DNA of 20,857 bases from Elusimicrobia bacterium UBA4817 (lineage in GTDB: Bacteria; Elusimicrobiota; UBA8919): the NCBI GenBank assembly GCA_002402375.1, contig DHFT01000053.1, positions 1-20,857 of the forward strand. Direction: 5' to 3'. A program made the position numbers and the translations under genes. Position 1 is the first letter of the stretch. Each line of letters begins with the position of its first letter. The notes under the pieces are model-generated. The model saw nothing but the letters and a program-made list of their open reading frames with translations, was not told the origin of the DNA and searched no databases. Shown here piece after piece: positions 14,265-20,822 of the stretch.

Positions 14265-14870
14265 ATGAAAAACGGAAGTCGGAAGTCGGAAGTCGGAAGT
14301 CGGAAGTGGTTGAGTTTGCCTTTACTACTTACTACTTACTACTTACTACTTACTGCCTTTACCGGTTGCGCTTCCCATTATACACCGGCGCCGCAAGTCC
14401 TACCTCAAAACATAAGAAAGGTTGCAATTGAAACATTCAAAAATTCAACCGTATATTACGGAATGGAGGAAAAGTTAACCCTCGCCGTCACGAACGAATT
14501 CATCAGAGACGGCAGATTAGCCGTTGTAAATTCGCAGGAAGCGGACGGCATTTTGCGCGGAGAAATTACAAGATATGTTTTAGAGCCGCTAACTTACGAC
14601 GAGAACCATGTCGTCAAAGAATATAAACTTTGGATACTGGTTGATATAATGCTTGTTGACCGACTGAAAAACGAAGTGGTCTGGCAGGAAAAAAACCTTG
14701 AAGGCAATTATAGGTTTTTCGTCGCCAATATCCCTGGAGGCATAACCGAAGAAGAGGCGAGAGAAATAATCTGGGAAAAACTTGCAAGAGCCATACTTAA
14801 AAGAACAATTGAGGGTTTCGGGGCGGTAACAGGAATAAGTGACAAAAAAGTCCCGCCGAAAACGGAATAA
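14265..14870 (+). CDS. lptE: LPS-assembly lipoprotein LptE, with repeat-encoded signal peptide
   Basis: LptE plugs the LptD barrel and helps place lipopolysaccharide in the outer membrane. The 201-residue protein has a lipoprotein signal ending in FTGC (Cys35), then RKVAIETFKNSTVYYGMEEKLTLAVTNEFIRDGRLAVV..EADGILRGEI, typical of LptE. The position between leuS and holA matches the classical leuS-lptE-holA order, which supports the name. AGGGGG precedes the ATG. The first 30 residues are built from two heptamer arrays. AAGTCGG x5 encodes the positively charged n-region (RKSEVGSRK) and an ACTACTT array encodes the hydrophobic core (LLLTTYYLLLT). The gene therefore depends on repeat DNA for export. 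The C-terminal half is less conserved. A generic LptE-like lipoprotein is the only alternative. Confidence 0.88.
   Translation: MKNGSRKSEVGSRKWLSLPLLLTTYYLLLTAFTGCASHYTPAPQVLPQNIRKVAIETFKNSTVYYGMEEKLTLAVTNEFIRDGRLAVVNSQEADGILRGEITRYVLEPLTYDENHVVKEYKLWILVDIMLVDRLKNEVVWQEKNLEGNYRFFVANIPGGITEEEAREIIWEKLARAILKRTIEGFGAVTGISDKKVPPKTE
14274..14308 (+). repeat. Heptamer array AAGTCGG x4-5 in lptE (signal peptide n-region)
   Basis: Near-perfect tandem GGAAGTC units starting at the fourth codon, ending GGAAGTGG. It is paired with an opposite-orientation array at 14321-14354. Confidence 0.95.
14321..14354 (+). repeat. Heptamer array ACTACTT x4-5 in lptE (signal peptide core)
   Basis: Tandem TTACTAC units. 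On the opposite strand the unit is AAGTAGT, so the two lptE arrays form an inverted pair with a 12-base spacer, like the hisF pair. Confidence 0.95.
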
Positions 14871-14876
14871 AATTTT

Positions 14877-15920
14877 ATGCCATTCATTAGATATTACGAA
14901 TTAAAATCAAAATTAAGAACGCTGAAAAAATCGGATGTTTCACCGGTTTATCTAATCTTTGGCATTGAGGATTATCTTAAAGATGAAACGGTAACACGGC
15001 TGGAAAATATTTTAATCGAACCCGATATGCATGACTTAAACTACAGCGTATTTCATCTTCCAAGCAAAAATGAAAAACAATTTGAATCCCATGCGGGAAA
15101 TGTTATACTTGAAAACGCTCTTTCATCCTGTAATTCTTTGCCTTTTATATCCGCCAAAAAAATGGTCGTTATAAAAAATATTCATAAACTTCTTGAATCA
15201 CAGGATGAACTTCTTATGAAATATATTGAAAAACCGCATCTTTCTACCTGTCTTGTTTTGGTCGGCGGCGACAAACTGCCGAAACGGGAAATATTCCGAA
15301 AGATAGAAAAACTGTATCCGACGGTGAATTTTTATAATTTGTCCGGCGGGCAGATATGCTCGTGGATAATTGAATACGCAAAGGCATTTGATAAAATCAT
15401 TTCATCGGGCGGACCGGAAGAGATATTAAAAATTACCGGCAACAATCTTTTTGACATAAAAAACGAACTGGACAAATTAATTTTGTATGTCGGAGAGAAA
15501 ACCGAAATTGAAATGAATGATATTGAGTGTTGCTGCGGACATTTCAGAGAAAATACCGTTTTTGAACTGATGCCGGCACTGGCGGAAAAAAAGACCGAAA
15601 CCGCAATAAAAATACTTGCAAATCTTTTTAACAACGGCGAGGACGAATATATGGTTTTGGCGCAGGTTGCGGACAGATACAGAAAATATTTAAGATTTAA
15701 TGAACTGACTGAAAGTGGAATCGGTGAAGGAGAAGCGGCAATACGGTCGGGAGTTAAATTTTATCAGGATAAGTTTATATCCGACGCTCGGAAATTCAAC
15801 ACCTCGGAAATAAAACTTTCCCTCATTAAAATACTTGAAACGGACTTAAAAATGAAGTCCGGCGGGAACAGCAAGAATCACATTGAACGACTATTTTTTG
15901 ATCTTTGCCAAACGCATTGA
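14877..15920 (+). CDS. holA: DNA polymerase III delta subunit
   Basis: The delta subunit opens the beta sliding clamp as part of the clamp loader. The 347-residue protein has the family N-terminus VSPVYLIFGIEDYLKDETVTRLENIL, the SLPFISAKKMVVIKNIHKL segment of the ATPase-like domain, LVLVGGDKLPKREIFRKIEK, and a C-terminal region with LAQVADRYRKYLRF, LSLIKILETDLKMKSGG and the terminal ERLFFDLC. The Walker motifs are degenerate, as is normal for delta. The length is normal. It follows lptE by six bases with no strong ribosome-binding site. Its last 30 bp overlap the 3' end of rpsT on the opposite strand. Confidence 0.93.
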   Translation: MPFIRYYELKSKLRTLKKSDVSPVYLIFGIEDYLKDETVTRLENILIEPDMHDLNYSVFHLPSKNEKQFESHAGNVILENALSSCNSLPFISAKKMVVIKNIHKLLESQDELLMKYIEKPHLSTCLVLVGGDKLPKREIFRKIEKLYPTVNFYNLSGGQICSWIIEYAKAFDKIISSGGPEEILKITGNNLFDIKNELDKLILYVGEKTEIEMNDIECCCGHFRENTVFELMPALAEKKTETAIKILANLFNNGEDEYMVLAQVADRYRKYLRFNELTESGIGEGEAAIRSGVKFYQDKFISDARKFNTSEIKLSLIKILETDLKMKSGGNSKNHIERLFFDLCQTH

Positions 15921-16169
15921 AAGACGTCCAATTCTGCGGGAAGCATTTTTTCTGTGAATGATTTTTTTCTTAGCCGCTTTATCAAGTATGCTTGAAACGA
16001 TTCCTAAAAATTCCTTTGCTTTCTCGGAATTTTTTTCCGTTAAAGCCGTTTCAAACTTTTTAATCGCCGTTTTGATTTGTGACTTAACGGCTTTATTGAT
16101 AGTACGTCTCTTCAGATTTTTCCGGGCCTCTTTCAGTGCCGATGTGTGTCTTCCGGTTTTTAGTTTCAT
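15891..16169 (-). CDS. rpsT: 30S ribosomal protein S20
   Basis: S20 is a basic, all-helical primary binder of 16S rRNA. The 92-residue product (from ATG at 16169 on the minus strand) has the family pattern KTGRHTSALKEARKNLKRRTINKAVKSQIKTAIKKFE, then AKEFLGIVSSILDKAAKKKIIHRKNASRRIGRLSMRLAKIKK. An upstream in-frame GTG at 16175 is rejected because it overlaps the Shine-Dalgarno GAGGTG. A consensus promoter lies about 90 bp upstream on the same strand, and the leader between is made of repeats. It is the only minus-strand gene of the window and converges with holA, their 3' ends overlapping by 30 bp. No separate terminator is visible. S20 is autoregulated in other bacteria; that is untested here. 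Confidence 0.97.
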   Translation of the reverse strand: MKLKTGRHTSALKEARKNLKRRTINKAVKSQIKTAIKKFETALTEKNSEKAKEFLGIVSSILDKAAKKKIIHRKNASRRIGRLSMRLAKIKK

Positions 16170-16177
16170 AAACACCT

Positions 16178-16260
16178 CGCTGATTTACGCTGATAGCAAC
16201 GCTGAACTACGCTGAAGTTTCAGCGCCAATCTGCGTAGTAATCTGCGTTTGTCTGCGTTA
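16178..16260 (-). repeat. ACGCAGATT / CAGCGT repeat region forming the rpsT leader
   Basis: On the minus strand three ACGCAGATT-like units (16228-16260) are followed by four CAGCGT units (16178-16226). A short hairpin CGCTGA-AACT-TCAGCG joins the two halves. The ACGCAGATT unit recurs at the uvrC/transglycosylase junction. Any rpsT transcript from the promoter at 16261-16289 begins inside this region. Confidence 0.75.
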
Positions 16261-16289
16261 AGTATACAAAAAAATAAAAACAATGTCAA
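16261..16289 (-). promoter_or_regulatory. Consensus promoter for rpsT
   Basis: On the minus strand TTGACA (16289-16284), 17 bp of T-rich spacer, TATACT (16266-16261). 11 of 12 consensus bases match. Transcription should start near 16254, giving a leader of about 85 nt. Confidence 0.85.
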
Positions 16290-16307
16290 GTGAAAAAATA
16301 AATGTAG

Positions 16308-16328
16308 CCCCCGACTTTAGTCGGAGGG
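16308..16328 (+). promoter_or_regulatory. Hairpin containing the murJ ribosome-binding site
   Basis: CCCCCGAC (16308-16315) pairs with GTCG-G-A-GGG (16320-16328) around TTTA with one bulged A. The 3' arm GGAGGGG is the only Shine-Dalgarno-like sequence before the murJ ATG at 16341. Folding would hide it. Confidence 0.5.
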
Positions 16329-16340
16329 GAGCGAAGCGAA

Positions 16341-17897
16341 ATGAAAGAAACAAAAATAGCAAAATATATCGGTGATGTCTCCGCCGGAACTATGTTTTCC
16401 CGCCTTGCCGGTTACATTCGCGATATGCTTGTCGGCTGGCTTTTCGGCGCGGGATTGTCCGCAGATGCTTTTTATGCCGCTTTGAGAATCCCCAATCTTT
16501 TCAGACGGTTTCTGGGTGAAGGTTCTCTTTCTGCTTCGTTCGTTCCTGTCTTTAGCGAATATCTGACGACAAAAGAAAAAAAAGAGACCGAAAAACTTTT
16601 TAATGTGGTGTTCACAACGCTTATATTTGCCCTGTTAATCGTGTGTGTTTTCGGAATGCTCTTCGCTCCGCAAATAACAAAACTCATCGCCTATGGATTT
16701 GAAAAAAACCCGGAAAAACTTTCTTTAACCATTACTCTTACACGCCTTTTGTTTCCGTTTTTACTTTTTATCTGTCTTGCGGCATTTTTACTTGCCGTTT
16801 TAAACTCGCTAAAACTTTTTTTTATACCCGCATTAGCACCGTCTTTTTTGTCACTTTCCGAAATTGTTTTTATTATAGGAATTGCCCCGCTTTTGCTCAA
16901 AGAAAACCAGATAAAAGGACTCGCAGTTGCGGTTGTCATCGGCGGACTATTGCAATTTTTAATTCAGATACCGGCCATTAAAAGAAGCGGATTTAGTTTC
17001 AAACCAATAATTAATTTCAAACACCCCGGATTAAAACAGATATTTTTTTTAATGCTCCCCGCTATGTGGGGAATGTCAATTGACCAGGTCAACGCTTTTG
17101 TTGACACTATTTGTGCGTCATTTTTAACCGAAGGAAGCGTAACAGCACTTTACTATTCAAACCGTCTGATGCAACTGCCTTTGGCACTTTTCGGAATTGC
17201 CGTTGCATCGGTATCTCTTCCTTTAATGTCGGCAAGCGTTTCAAAAAATGATAATCGTGAAATGAAGGACATGCTCGCATTCTCAATAAAAATATCTTCA
17301 TTGGCAATTTTACCGGCAATGGCGGGACTTATTATTCTGGGCAAGCCCATGATAACCCTTCTTTTTCAACACGGTAAATTTGACGAAACCGCAACAGTGC
17401 TGACCAATTCCGCACTGGTTTTTTATTCTATCGGGCTGCCCGCTTTCAGTTATGCAAAAATTTTTGCCGGCGGATTTTATTCTATGAAGGAAACCAGAAC
17501 ACCGGTAAAAATCGCAACAATGTGTATGCTGTTAAATACAGTATTAAATATTATTCTGATGAAACCGATGGGGGTGGGCGGACTTGCCCTTGCAACAGCC
17601 GTATCCTCTTGGGCAAATGCGGCTTTTCTTTTCTTGTCGCTTAGAAAAAAAATCGGCGGCATCGGCGGAAGAAAAATATTTTTGACACTTGTTAAAATAA
17701 TTTCAGCAACTTCGGTAATGACTGTCATCTGTTATATTCTTTCTGTCCATCTAATTAAAAATCTTTTCTTAAATGTGTTCGGAACAATTATGAGCGGACT
17801 TATCCTTTATCTTTTGATGGCAAAATTGCTGAAAATCAACGAAATGAAATCGGTATGGTCTATTATCAAAAAAGAAAAACCCTCGTTAGATGAATGA
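16341..17897 (+). CDS. murJ: Lipid II flippase MurJ (MviN family)
   Basis: MurJ moves lipid II across the inner membrane for peptidoglycan synthesis. The 518-residue protein contains about 14 membrane segments of the MOP superfamily. The family N-terminus is present: TMFSRLAGYIRDMLVGWLFG, then ADAFYAALRIPNLFRRFLGEG and SASFVPVFSEY. Central PAMWGMSIDQVNAFVDT and YYSNRLMQLPLALFGIAVASVSLPLMS follow, then KPMITLLFQHGKFD. Arg residues in the first segments and IDQVN correspond to the lipid II transport cavity. The length is normal. The ATG lies downstream of a hairpin that includes GGAGGGG. The stop overlaps the uvrC start by 8 bp, so the two are co-transcribed. Confidence 0.96.
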   Translation: MKETKIAKYIGDVSAGTMFSRLAGYIRDMLVGWLFGAGLSADAFYAALRIPNLFRRFLGEGSLSASFVPVFSEYLTTKEKKETEKLFNVVFTTLIFALLIVCVFGMLFAPQITKLIAYGFEKNPEKLSLTITLTRLLFPFLLFICLAAFLLAVLNSLKLFFIPALAPSFLSLSEIVFIIGIAPLLLKENQIKGLAVAVVIGGLLQFLIQIPAIKRSGFSFKPIINFKHPGLKQIFFLMLPAMWGMSIDQVNAFVDTICASFLTEGSVTALYYSNRLMQLPLALFGIAVASVSLPLMSASVSKNDNREMKDMLAFSIKISSLAILPAMAGLIILGKPMITLLFQHGKFDETATVLTNSALVFYSIGLPAFSYAKIFAGGFYSMKETRTPVKIATMCMLLNTVLNIILMKPMGVGGLALATAVSSWANAAFLFLSLRKKIGGIGGRKIFLTLVKIISATSVMTVICYILSVHLIKNLFLNVFGTIMSGLILYLLMAKLLKINEMKSVWSIIKKEKPSLDE

Positions 17898-19170
17898 AAC
17901 CTTTTCAAACAAATTGGACAACCTTCCAGAATTCCCCGGCGTCTACATAATGAGAAACTTATCCGGCAGAATAATTTATGTAGGCAAGGCATCTTCCTTA
18001 AAATCGCGGGTGAGGTCATATTTTATTGATACGGAAAAATCACTGAAAAATTCACTGCTTGTTAAAACAATTAAAAATATTGATTATATTTTGACGACCA
18101 ATGTTAAGGAAGCGCTTATTTTGGAAGAATCCTTAATCAAAAGATTTCAGCCGAAATATAATATACTTTGGAAAGACGATAAACGGTATCCTTTTATCAA
18201 AATCACAAATGAAAAATTTCCGGCAATTATCATTTCAAGACGAAAAAAACCGGACGGCGGAAAATATTTCGGGCCGTATCCGGATGTAATTGATATGAAA
18301 AACACATTGAAACTGGCTATTAAAAACTTCGGTCTTCGACCGTGCAGATACAATCTTGAAAAACGCAAGAAGGAATGTTTATACTATTTTATAAAAAAAT
18401 GTCAGGCGCCTTGCATAGGAAAAATAAGCGAAAAAGAATACTCTTACTTTGTCGGGAACGCGATAATGTTTTTAAGCGGCAAAAATCAAAAACTTCTGGA
18501 ATCGCTTGAAAAAAAAATGGCCGACGCCAAAAAAAAATTGCAATTTGAAGAAGCAGCAAAATTACGGAACATAATTTTCGCAATAAAAAACACGCTTGAA
18601 AAAATCAATATAAAAGAAATAACTCTTAAAGATATTTTAATTAATGCTGACAGAGATGCCTACTTAAATGATTTGTCAAAATTACTTGGGAAAAAAACCG
18701 TGGGCAGGATTGAGGGCTTTGATATATCAAACATTTCCGGCAAATTTGCGGTCGGTTCTATGGTCGTTTTTACCGACGGCAAACCGGATAAAAATGAATA
18801 CAGGAAATTTAGGATAAAAACGGTAAATAAAATTGATGATTTTGCAATGACGGCAGAAATTATAAAAAGACGGTTCTGTGGAACACTTGCAAAAACAACC
18901 ATTCCGAATTTAATAATAATTGACGGAGGTCTCGGGCAATTAAATGCTGCCAAAAACGAACTTGAAAAATGTTTTGATACTGAAAAAATCCCAAAAATTA
19001 TAGCGATTGCCAAAAAAAACGAAAAATTATTTTTTCCTGAAAGTTCAAAGCCAATTGTCTTATCAAAAAACTCGTTGGCATTGAACCTTATAAAATATGT
19101 CCGCGACGAATCGCACAGGTTTGCTATTTCATATCACAAATTATTGAGAAAACGCAGATTACACAGATAA
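17890..19170 (+). CDS. uvrC: UvrABC excinuclease subunit C, C-terminally shortened
   Basis: UvrC makes both incisions in nucleotide excision repair. The 426-residue product keeps the N-terminal GIY-YIG nuclease (GVY 17-19, YVG 30-32, Arg40), a Cys-containing segment CLYYFIKKCQAPCIG, the UVR helical motif that binds UvrB (about 198-235), and the RNase-H-like nuclease. The latter has GFDISNISG (Asp278), LIIIDGGLGQL (Asp345) and ESHRFAISYH (His409). Typical UvrC is about 590-620 residues and ends in two helix-hairpin-helix motifs. Here the ORF stops right after the KLLRKRR segment, and the final RRLHR and stop are encoded by an ACGCAGATTACACAGAT repeat. No (HhH)2 coding follows. Both nuclease centres look intact, but DNA binding by the HhH domain is missing, so 5' incision may be impaired. 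Confidence 0.93.
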   Translation: MNETFSNKLDNLPEFPGVYIMRNLSGRIIYVGKASSLKSRVRSYFIDTEKSLKNSLLVKTIKNIDYILTTNVKEALILEESLIKRFQPKYNILWKDDKRYPFIKITNEKFPAIIISRRKKPDGGKYFGPYPDVIDMKNTLKLAIKNFGLRPCRYNLEKRKKECLYYFIKKCQAPCIGKISEKEYSYFVGNAIMFLSGKNQKLLESLEKKMADAKKKLQFEEAAKLRNIIFAIKNTLEKINIKEITLKDILINADRDAYLNDLSKLLGKKTVGRIEGFDISNISGKFAVGSMVVFTDGKPDKNEYRKFRIKTVNKIDDFAMTAEIIKRRFCGTLAKTTIPNLIIIDGGLGQLNAAKNELEKCFDTEKIPKIIAIAKKNEKLFFPESSKPIVLSKNSLALNLIKYVRDESHRFAISYHKLLRKRRLHR

Positions 19171-19190
19171 AAACACAGATGACACAGATG
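19151..19190 (+). repeat. ACGCAGATT / ACACAGATG repeat at the uvrC-transglycosylase junction
   Basis: Four units: AACGCAGATT, ACACAGATAA, AAACACAGAT, GACACAGATG. The uvrC stop codon lies in unit two and the ATG of the next gene is the end of unit four. It is related to the ACGCAGATT units of the rpsT leader. Confidence 0.85.
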
Positions 19191-19961
19191 AAAAAGATAT
19201 TTCTTTTTTTGTTTTTAACCCTCTACCTTCTACCTTCTACCTTCTACCTTCTTAACGCAAGAGAAGGAATAATTATATTACATAATGGAAACACTGTTAA
19301 AGGAAATATTATCATAAACGAAACCGGCAATTATACTGTTGAGACGAAAAAATGGTCTGTAGTGTTTTTAAAAAAAGAAATTAAATCGGTAAAATATACG
19401 GGATTGGAAAAACCGGACAGTTCAAGCGATAGATTCGTTCAAAAAATGAAAAATACAAAGAAAACCGAAAAAAAAGAGAAAAAAACAAATTACAAATACG
19501 ACCCGCTTATTTATTTTTATGCCGACAAATACAATCTTGACCCTGCGTTTGTCAAGGCGGTGATTGAGGCGGAATCAAATTTCAATCCGAATGATGTCTC
19601 ATGCAAAGGTGCTGTGGGCCTTATGCAACTTATGCCTCGGACGGCTGACGGATTAAAAGTTAATCCGAAAAATGTTGAGGAAAATATAGAAGGGGGAACA
19701 AAATATCTTAATTATATGTATGAGAAATTCGGCGATTCTAAACTTGCTCTTGCAGGATACAATGCGGGACCTAATGCGGTAAAAAAATACGGAAAAAAAA
19801 TACCGCCTTACAAAGAGACGCAGAATTATGTAGAAAAAGTTTTGCAAAATTACCAAAAACACAAGTCGGACAAACAAATGTGGTATTTCGTGGATGAAAA
19901 AGGTTGCTTTTATATTTCCGACAGTCCAAAAGATAAAAGATACAAGAGAGTGGAAAAGTGA
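19188..19961 (+). CDS. Secreted lytic transglycosylase (SLT domain)
   Basis: The protein cleaves peptidoglycan glycan strands in the periplasm, forming anhydro-muropeptides. The 257-residue product starts with a signal peptide (MKKIFLFLFLTLYLLPSTFYLLNA) whose core is encoded by a heptamer array. A small beta-rich domain follows (GIIILHNGNTVKGNIIINE, 27-72), then a Lys-rich linker, then the SLT domain (about 105-220). In the SLT domain the catalytic Glu129 is in VIEAESNFNP, with GAVGLMQLMPRTADGL, NIEGGTKYLNYM and LALAGYNAGPNAVKKYGKKIPPYKET. The C-terminus (WYFVDEKGCFYISDSP) resembles a DUF4124 tail. The in-frame ATG at 19179 is rejected because MKK at 19188 gives a proper signal peptide. No Shine-Dalgarno is visible. 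The stop overlaps the MGMT-domain gene start (GTGA). Confidence 0.92.
   Translation: MKKIFLFLFLTLYLLPSTFYLLNAREGIIILHNGNTVKGNIIINETGNYTVETKKWSVVFLKKEIKSVKYTGLEKPDSSSDRFVQKMKNTKKTEKKEKKTNYKYDPLIYFYADKYNLDPAFVKAVIEAESNFNPNDVSCKGAVGLMQLMPRTADGLKVNPKNVEENIEGGTKYLNYMYEKFGDSKLALAGYNAGPNAVKKYGKKIPPYKETQNYVEKVLQNYQKHKSDKQMWYFVDEKGCFYISDSPKDKRYKRVEK
19221..19253 (+). repeat. Heptamer array CTACCTT x4 in the transglycosylase signal peptide
   Basis: Four TACCTTC units (19224-19251) with partial flanks. The opposite strand reads AAGGTAG. It encodes LYLLPSTFYLL, the hydrophobic core of the signal peptide. Confidence 0.95.
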
Positions 19962-20287
19962 AAGGTCAAAAGTTAAAGGTTAAAATAAAAAATTCTGATT
20001 ACCCGGAGTTTTACAAAAAGGTCTGGCTTGAATGCCTGAAAATTAAAAAAGGACATTTGTCCGCTTATTCCGAAATTGCTCGTCGGCTCGGAAAACCAAA
20101 TGCAGCAAGAGCCGTTGGAAATGCACTCGCTAAAAATCCGTTTGCGCCCGATGTCCCCTGCCACAGAGTTATCAGAAAAAACGGGGGACTTGGCGGATAT
20201 TCGGGCGGAGTTAATAAAAAAATTAAACTTCTTAAAGAAGAAAAACTAATGATTACCAAACGGCAAAAAAACATCATTAAACCTTAA
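19958..20287 (+). CDS. MGMT-family DNA-binding domain protein (O6-alkylguanine methyltransferase-like)
   Basis: The 109-residue protein corresponds to the C-terminal domain of O6-methylguanine-DNA methyltransferase. It has the helix-turn-helix GHLSAYSEIARRLGKPNAARAVGNALAKNP with the Arg finger, the reactive-Cys motif PCHRVI, and GGLGGYSGG. The N-terminal RNase-H-like domain of Ada/Ogt is absent. The active-site Cys is kept, unlike alkyltransferase-like (ATL) proteins, which have Trp or Ala there; either methyl transfer or lesion recognition is possible. The GTG start overlaps the transglycosylase stop (GTGA), and residues 2-9 are encoded by degenerate heptamers. The gene may form a repair pair with the nearby uvrC, since ATL-type proteins are known to hand lesions to UvrABC (family knowledge). 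Confidence 0.87.
   Translation: MKGQKLKVKIKNSDYPEFYKKVWLECLKIKKGHLSAYSEIARRLGKPNAARAVGNALAKNPFAPDVPCHRVIRKNGGLGGYSGGVNKKIKLLKEEKLMITKRQKNIIKP
19961..19984 (+). repeat. Degenerate heptamer tract at the MGMT gene start
   Basis: AAAGGTC, AAAAGTT, AAAGGTT, then AAA: three degenerate 7-bp units similar to those of hisH. They encode the basic N-terminal KGQKLKVK. Confidence 0.65.
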
Positions 20288-20331
20288 TGTCTTACCTCAA
20301 AAAAAATAAATTTTAAAATCGCATTTTTTAC

Positions 20332-20359
20332 TTGACAAGTTTTTTTATTTTTGTATAAT
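20332..20359 (+). promoter_or_regulatory. Consensus promoter of the cold-shock gene
   Basis: TTGACA (20332-20337), 16 bp of T-rich spacer, TATAAT (20354-20359), with all twelve hexamer bases at consensus. Start is expected near 20366. Confidence 0.9.
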
Positions 20360-20382
20360 TGCTATTGTGCGGTTAAAACTTG

Positions 20383-20399
20383 CCCCGGACCTATCGGGG
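20383..20399 (+). promoter_or_regulatory. Hairpin in the 5' leader of the cold-shock gene
   Basis: CCCCG (20383-20387) and CGGGG (20395-20399) enclose seven bases in the ~69 nt leader. Cold-shock mRNAs commonly carry structured leaders; no specific thermosensor can be claimed from this alone. AAGGAGG (20418-20424) is the strong ribosome-binding site. Confidence 0.5.
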
Positions 20400-20434
20400 T
20401 CGGCACGGAATGTTTGTAAGGAGGAGCAAAGTAG

Positions 20435-20635
20435 ATGCGTGGTAAAGTGAAGTGGTTCAATGACTCCAAGGGTTACGGCTTCTTGGCGAAAGACGATGGT
20501 TCAGGTGATGTGTTCGTTCACTTTTCGGCTATCGGCGGCGATGGATTCAAATCGTTAGCTGAAGGCGATGCAGTTGAATTTGATGTTGTGGATTCTGACA
20601 AAGGTCCTAAAGCAGCAAATGTAAAAAAGATCTAA
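20435..20635 (+). CDS. Cold-shock domain protein (CspA family)
   Basis: A single-stranded RNA/DNA-binding OB-fold protein and RNA chaperone of 66 residues, the standard size. It starts MRGKVKWFNDSKGYGFL with the RNP1 motif KGYGFL, then DVFVHFSAI with RNP2 (VFVHF), and ends GPKAANVKKI. It is cytoplasmic. AAGGAGG precedes the ATG by ten bases. The gene is a one-gene unit with a full-consensus promoter and a strong terminator, so it is likely highly expressed. Codon use is more even than in the AT-rich neighbours (many GGC/GAC/GTG codons), as is usual for abundant proteins. Temperature control is not established by the sequence. Confidence 0.96.
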   Translation: MRGKVKWFNDSKGYGFLAKDDGSGDVFVHFSAIGGDGFKSLAEGDAVEFDVVDSDKGPKAANVKKI

Positions 20636-20652
20636 TGAACATATAAAAAACT

Positions 20653-20690
20653 AAAAAACCCGTCCCGACTAAATCTGGATGGGTTTTTTA
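20653..20690 (+). terminator. Rho-independent terminator after the cold-shock gene
   Basis: A 13-bp stem AAAAAACCCGTCC / GGATGGGTTTTTT with one G-T pair and an 11-base loop, ending in TTTTTT. Confidence 0.93.
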
Positions 20691-20752
20691 TTTGCAAATT
20701 TCAGCAAAATTTTGTAAAATGAGACCATTGAAAAAGTCATTTAACCGCAAGC

Positions 20753-20822
20753 CACAGAGAAAACCAAGAGGTTCACAGAGAAAATACCGGCGAAAATAAA
20801 TTCTTTAAATTCTTTCTCTGTG
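20753..20822 (+). repeat. CACAGAGAAAA repeats with inverted copy
   Basis: Two direct copies of CACAGAGAAAA (20753-20763, 20774-20784) and one inverted copy TTTCTCTGTG (20813-20822). No gene was seen between 20691 and the window end; this repeat is the only structure found there. Confidence 0.65.
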
